Shown here piece after piece: positions 5,806 to 6,129 of a stretch of 6,129 bases of DNA. The position numbers and the translations under genes were made by a program. Below the pieces are notes generated by a model, which was not told the origin of the DNA, did no database searches, and saw nothing but the letters and a program-made list of their open reading frames with translations. Source of the DNA: Elusimicrobiota bacterium (GTDB lineage Bacteria; Elusimicrobiota; Endomicrobiia; CG1-02-37-114; JAHJSO01). Position 1 is the first letter of the stretch; every line of letters starts with the position of its first letter. The stretch is taken from NCBI GenBank assembly GCA_018830385.1, contig JAHJSO010000070.1:1-6129 (forward strand). Direction: 5' to 3'.

Positions 5806-6129
5806 GAATAGCAGGTCTTCCGAACGTAGGCAAGTCAACCCTTTTTAATGCGCTCACATCGCAGAACGTCCCAGCGGACGTATTCCCTTTTACGACAATA
5901 GAACCGAACACCGGCATTGCGGCGGTTACGGATGTGCGCCTTGATAAACTGGTTGAAATTTTCAAACCGGAAAAGGTCAGGCGTTCCACCATAAAATTCG
6001 TTGACATCGCGGGACTGGTTAAGGGCGCTCACACGGGTCAGGGGCTCGGCAACAAATTCCTTTCGCACATAAGGGACGTTAACGCAGTCCTGCAGGTCGT
6101 CAGGGCGTTTAAGAACGACAGGGTTGCAA
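5796..6129 (+). CDS. ychF: Ribosome-binding ATPase YchF/OLA1, 5' part (runs off the window)
   Basis: The first 111 codons of an Obg-family P-loop protein, cut by the window edge. It begins [21 protein letters not shown], with G1 GLPNVGKST at 7-15, [11 protein letters not shown] at 30-40 and G3 DIAGLVKGA at 70-78, followed by [12 protein letters not shown]. The combination PNTG plus DIAGLVKGA...GLGN identifies YchF rather than a second Obg or Era. YchF proteins prefer ATP over GTP because of an altered G4 motif, which lies beyond this window and cannot be checked here; Leu84 stands where classical GTPases have the catalytic Gln, as in the family. The ATG at 5796 gives the family start and overlaps the last 10 bases of proB, implying co-translation. 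YchF binds ribosomes and is linked to stress responses in known species. Full length would be about 360 residues. Confidence 0.95.
   Translation, partial: MEIGIAGLPNVGKSTLFNALTSQNVPADVFPFTTIEPNTGIAAVTDVRLDKLVEIFKPEKVRRSTIKFVDIAGLVKGAHTGQGLGNKFLSHIRDVNAVLQVVRAFKNDRVA

Overview
The window carries seven protein-coding genes, all on the + strand and tightly packed: a cobalamin-type radical SAM protein (TIGR03960-like), its DUF2344/TIGR03936 partner, rplU (L21), rpmA (L27), obgE, proB and the first 111 codons of ychF. The longest gap between genes is 155 bases. I see no tRNA, rRNA, CRISPR array, transposase gene or prophage gene. The core is the widespread bacterial rplU-rpmA-obgE ribosome cluster. 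The radical SAM/DUF2344 pair upstream and proB-ychF downstream fit a deep-branching, Gram-negative-type environmental bacterium of medium GC (for example Nitrospirota, Omnitrophota or Planctomycetota). The sequence alone does not settle the phylum, and that guess is weak.

Layout. Positions 1-36 hold one copy of a hairpin repeat (TGTCATTGCGAGG...CGAAGCAATCTCA), followed 8 bases later by the radical SAM gene (45-1691). That gene overlaps the DUF2344 gene (1688-2365) by four bases (ATGA). A 124-base gap then carries a perfect-consensus sigma70-type promoter (TTGACA-18-TATAAT) and a strong Shine-Dalgarno for rplU (2490-2816), which overlaps rpmA (2809-3078). The 155-base gap before obgE (3234-4517) contains two small hairpins and copies of a GTTGCAC motif. 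The 133-base gap after obgE contains the same motif as a 9-bp inverted repeat, a likely proB promoter, and a second copy of the hairpin repeat. proB (4651-5805) overlaps ychF (5796 to the window end) by ten bases.

Function. L21 and L27 are large-subunit proteins, Obg is a GTPase that helps mature the 50S subunit, and YchF is a ribosome-associated ATPase, so four of the seven genes concern the ribosome. The radical SAM/DUF2344 pair has no established function that I know of; its position suggests, but does not prove, a link to ribosome or RNA modification. proB makes gamma-glutamyl phosphate, the first step to proline, and looks like a metabolic passenger with its own promoter.

Nothing here is clearly a new defence or mobile system. 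The signals most worth following are: (1) two copies of the hairpin repeat placed at exactly the same distance and frame from two unrelated start codons; (2) a 9-base motif ATGTTGCAC found three times, with a fourth related copy, only in the two gaps flanking obgE; (3) an L27 with a shortened tail lacking the usual Gly-Gly-Ser; (4) hairpins ending just before the start codons of obgE and ychF, neither of which has a Shine-Dalgarno.
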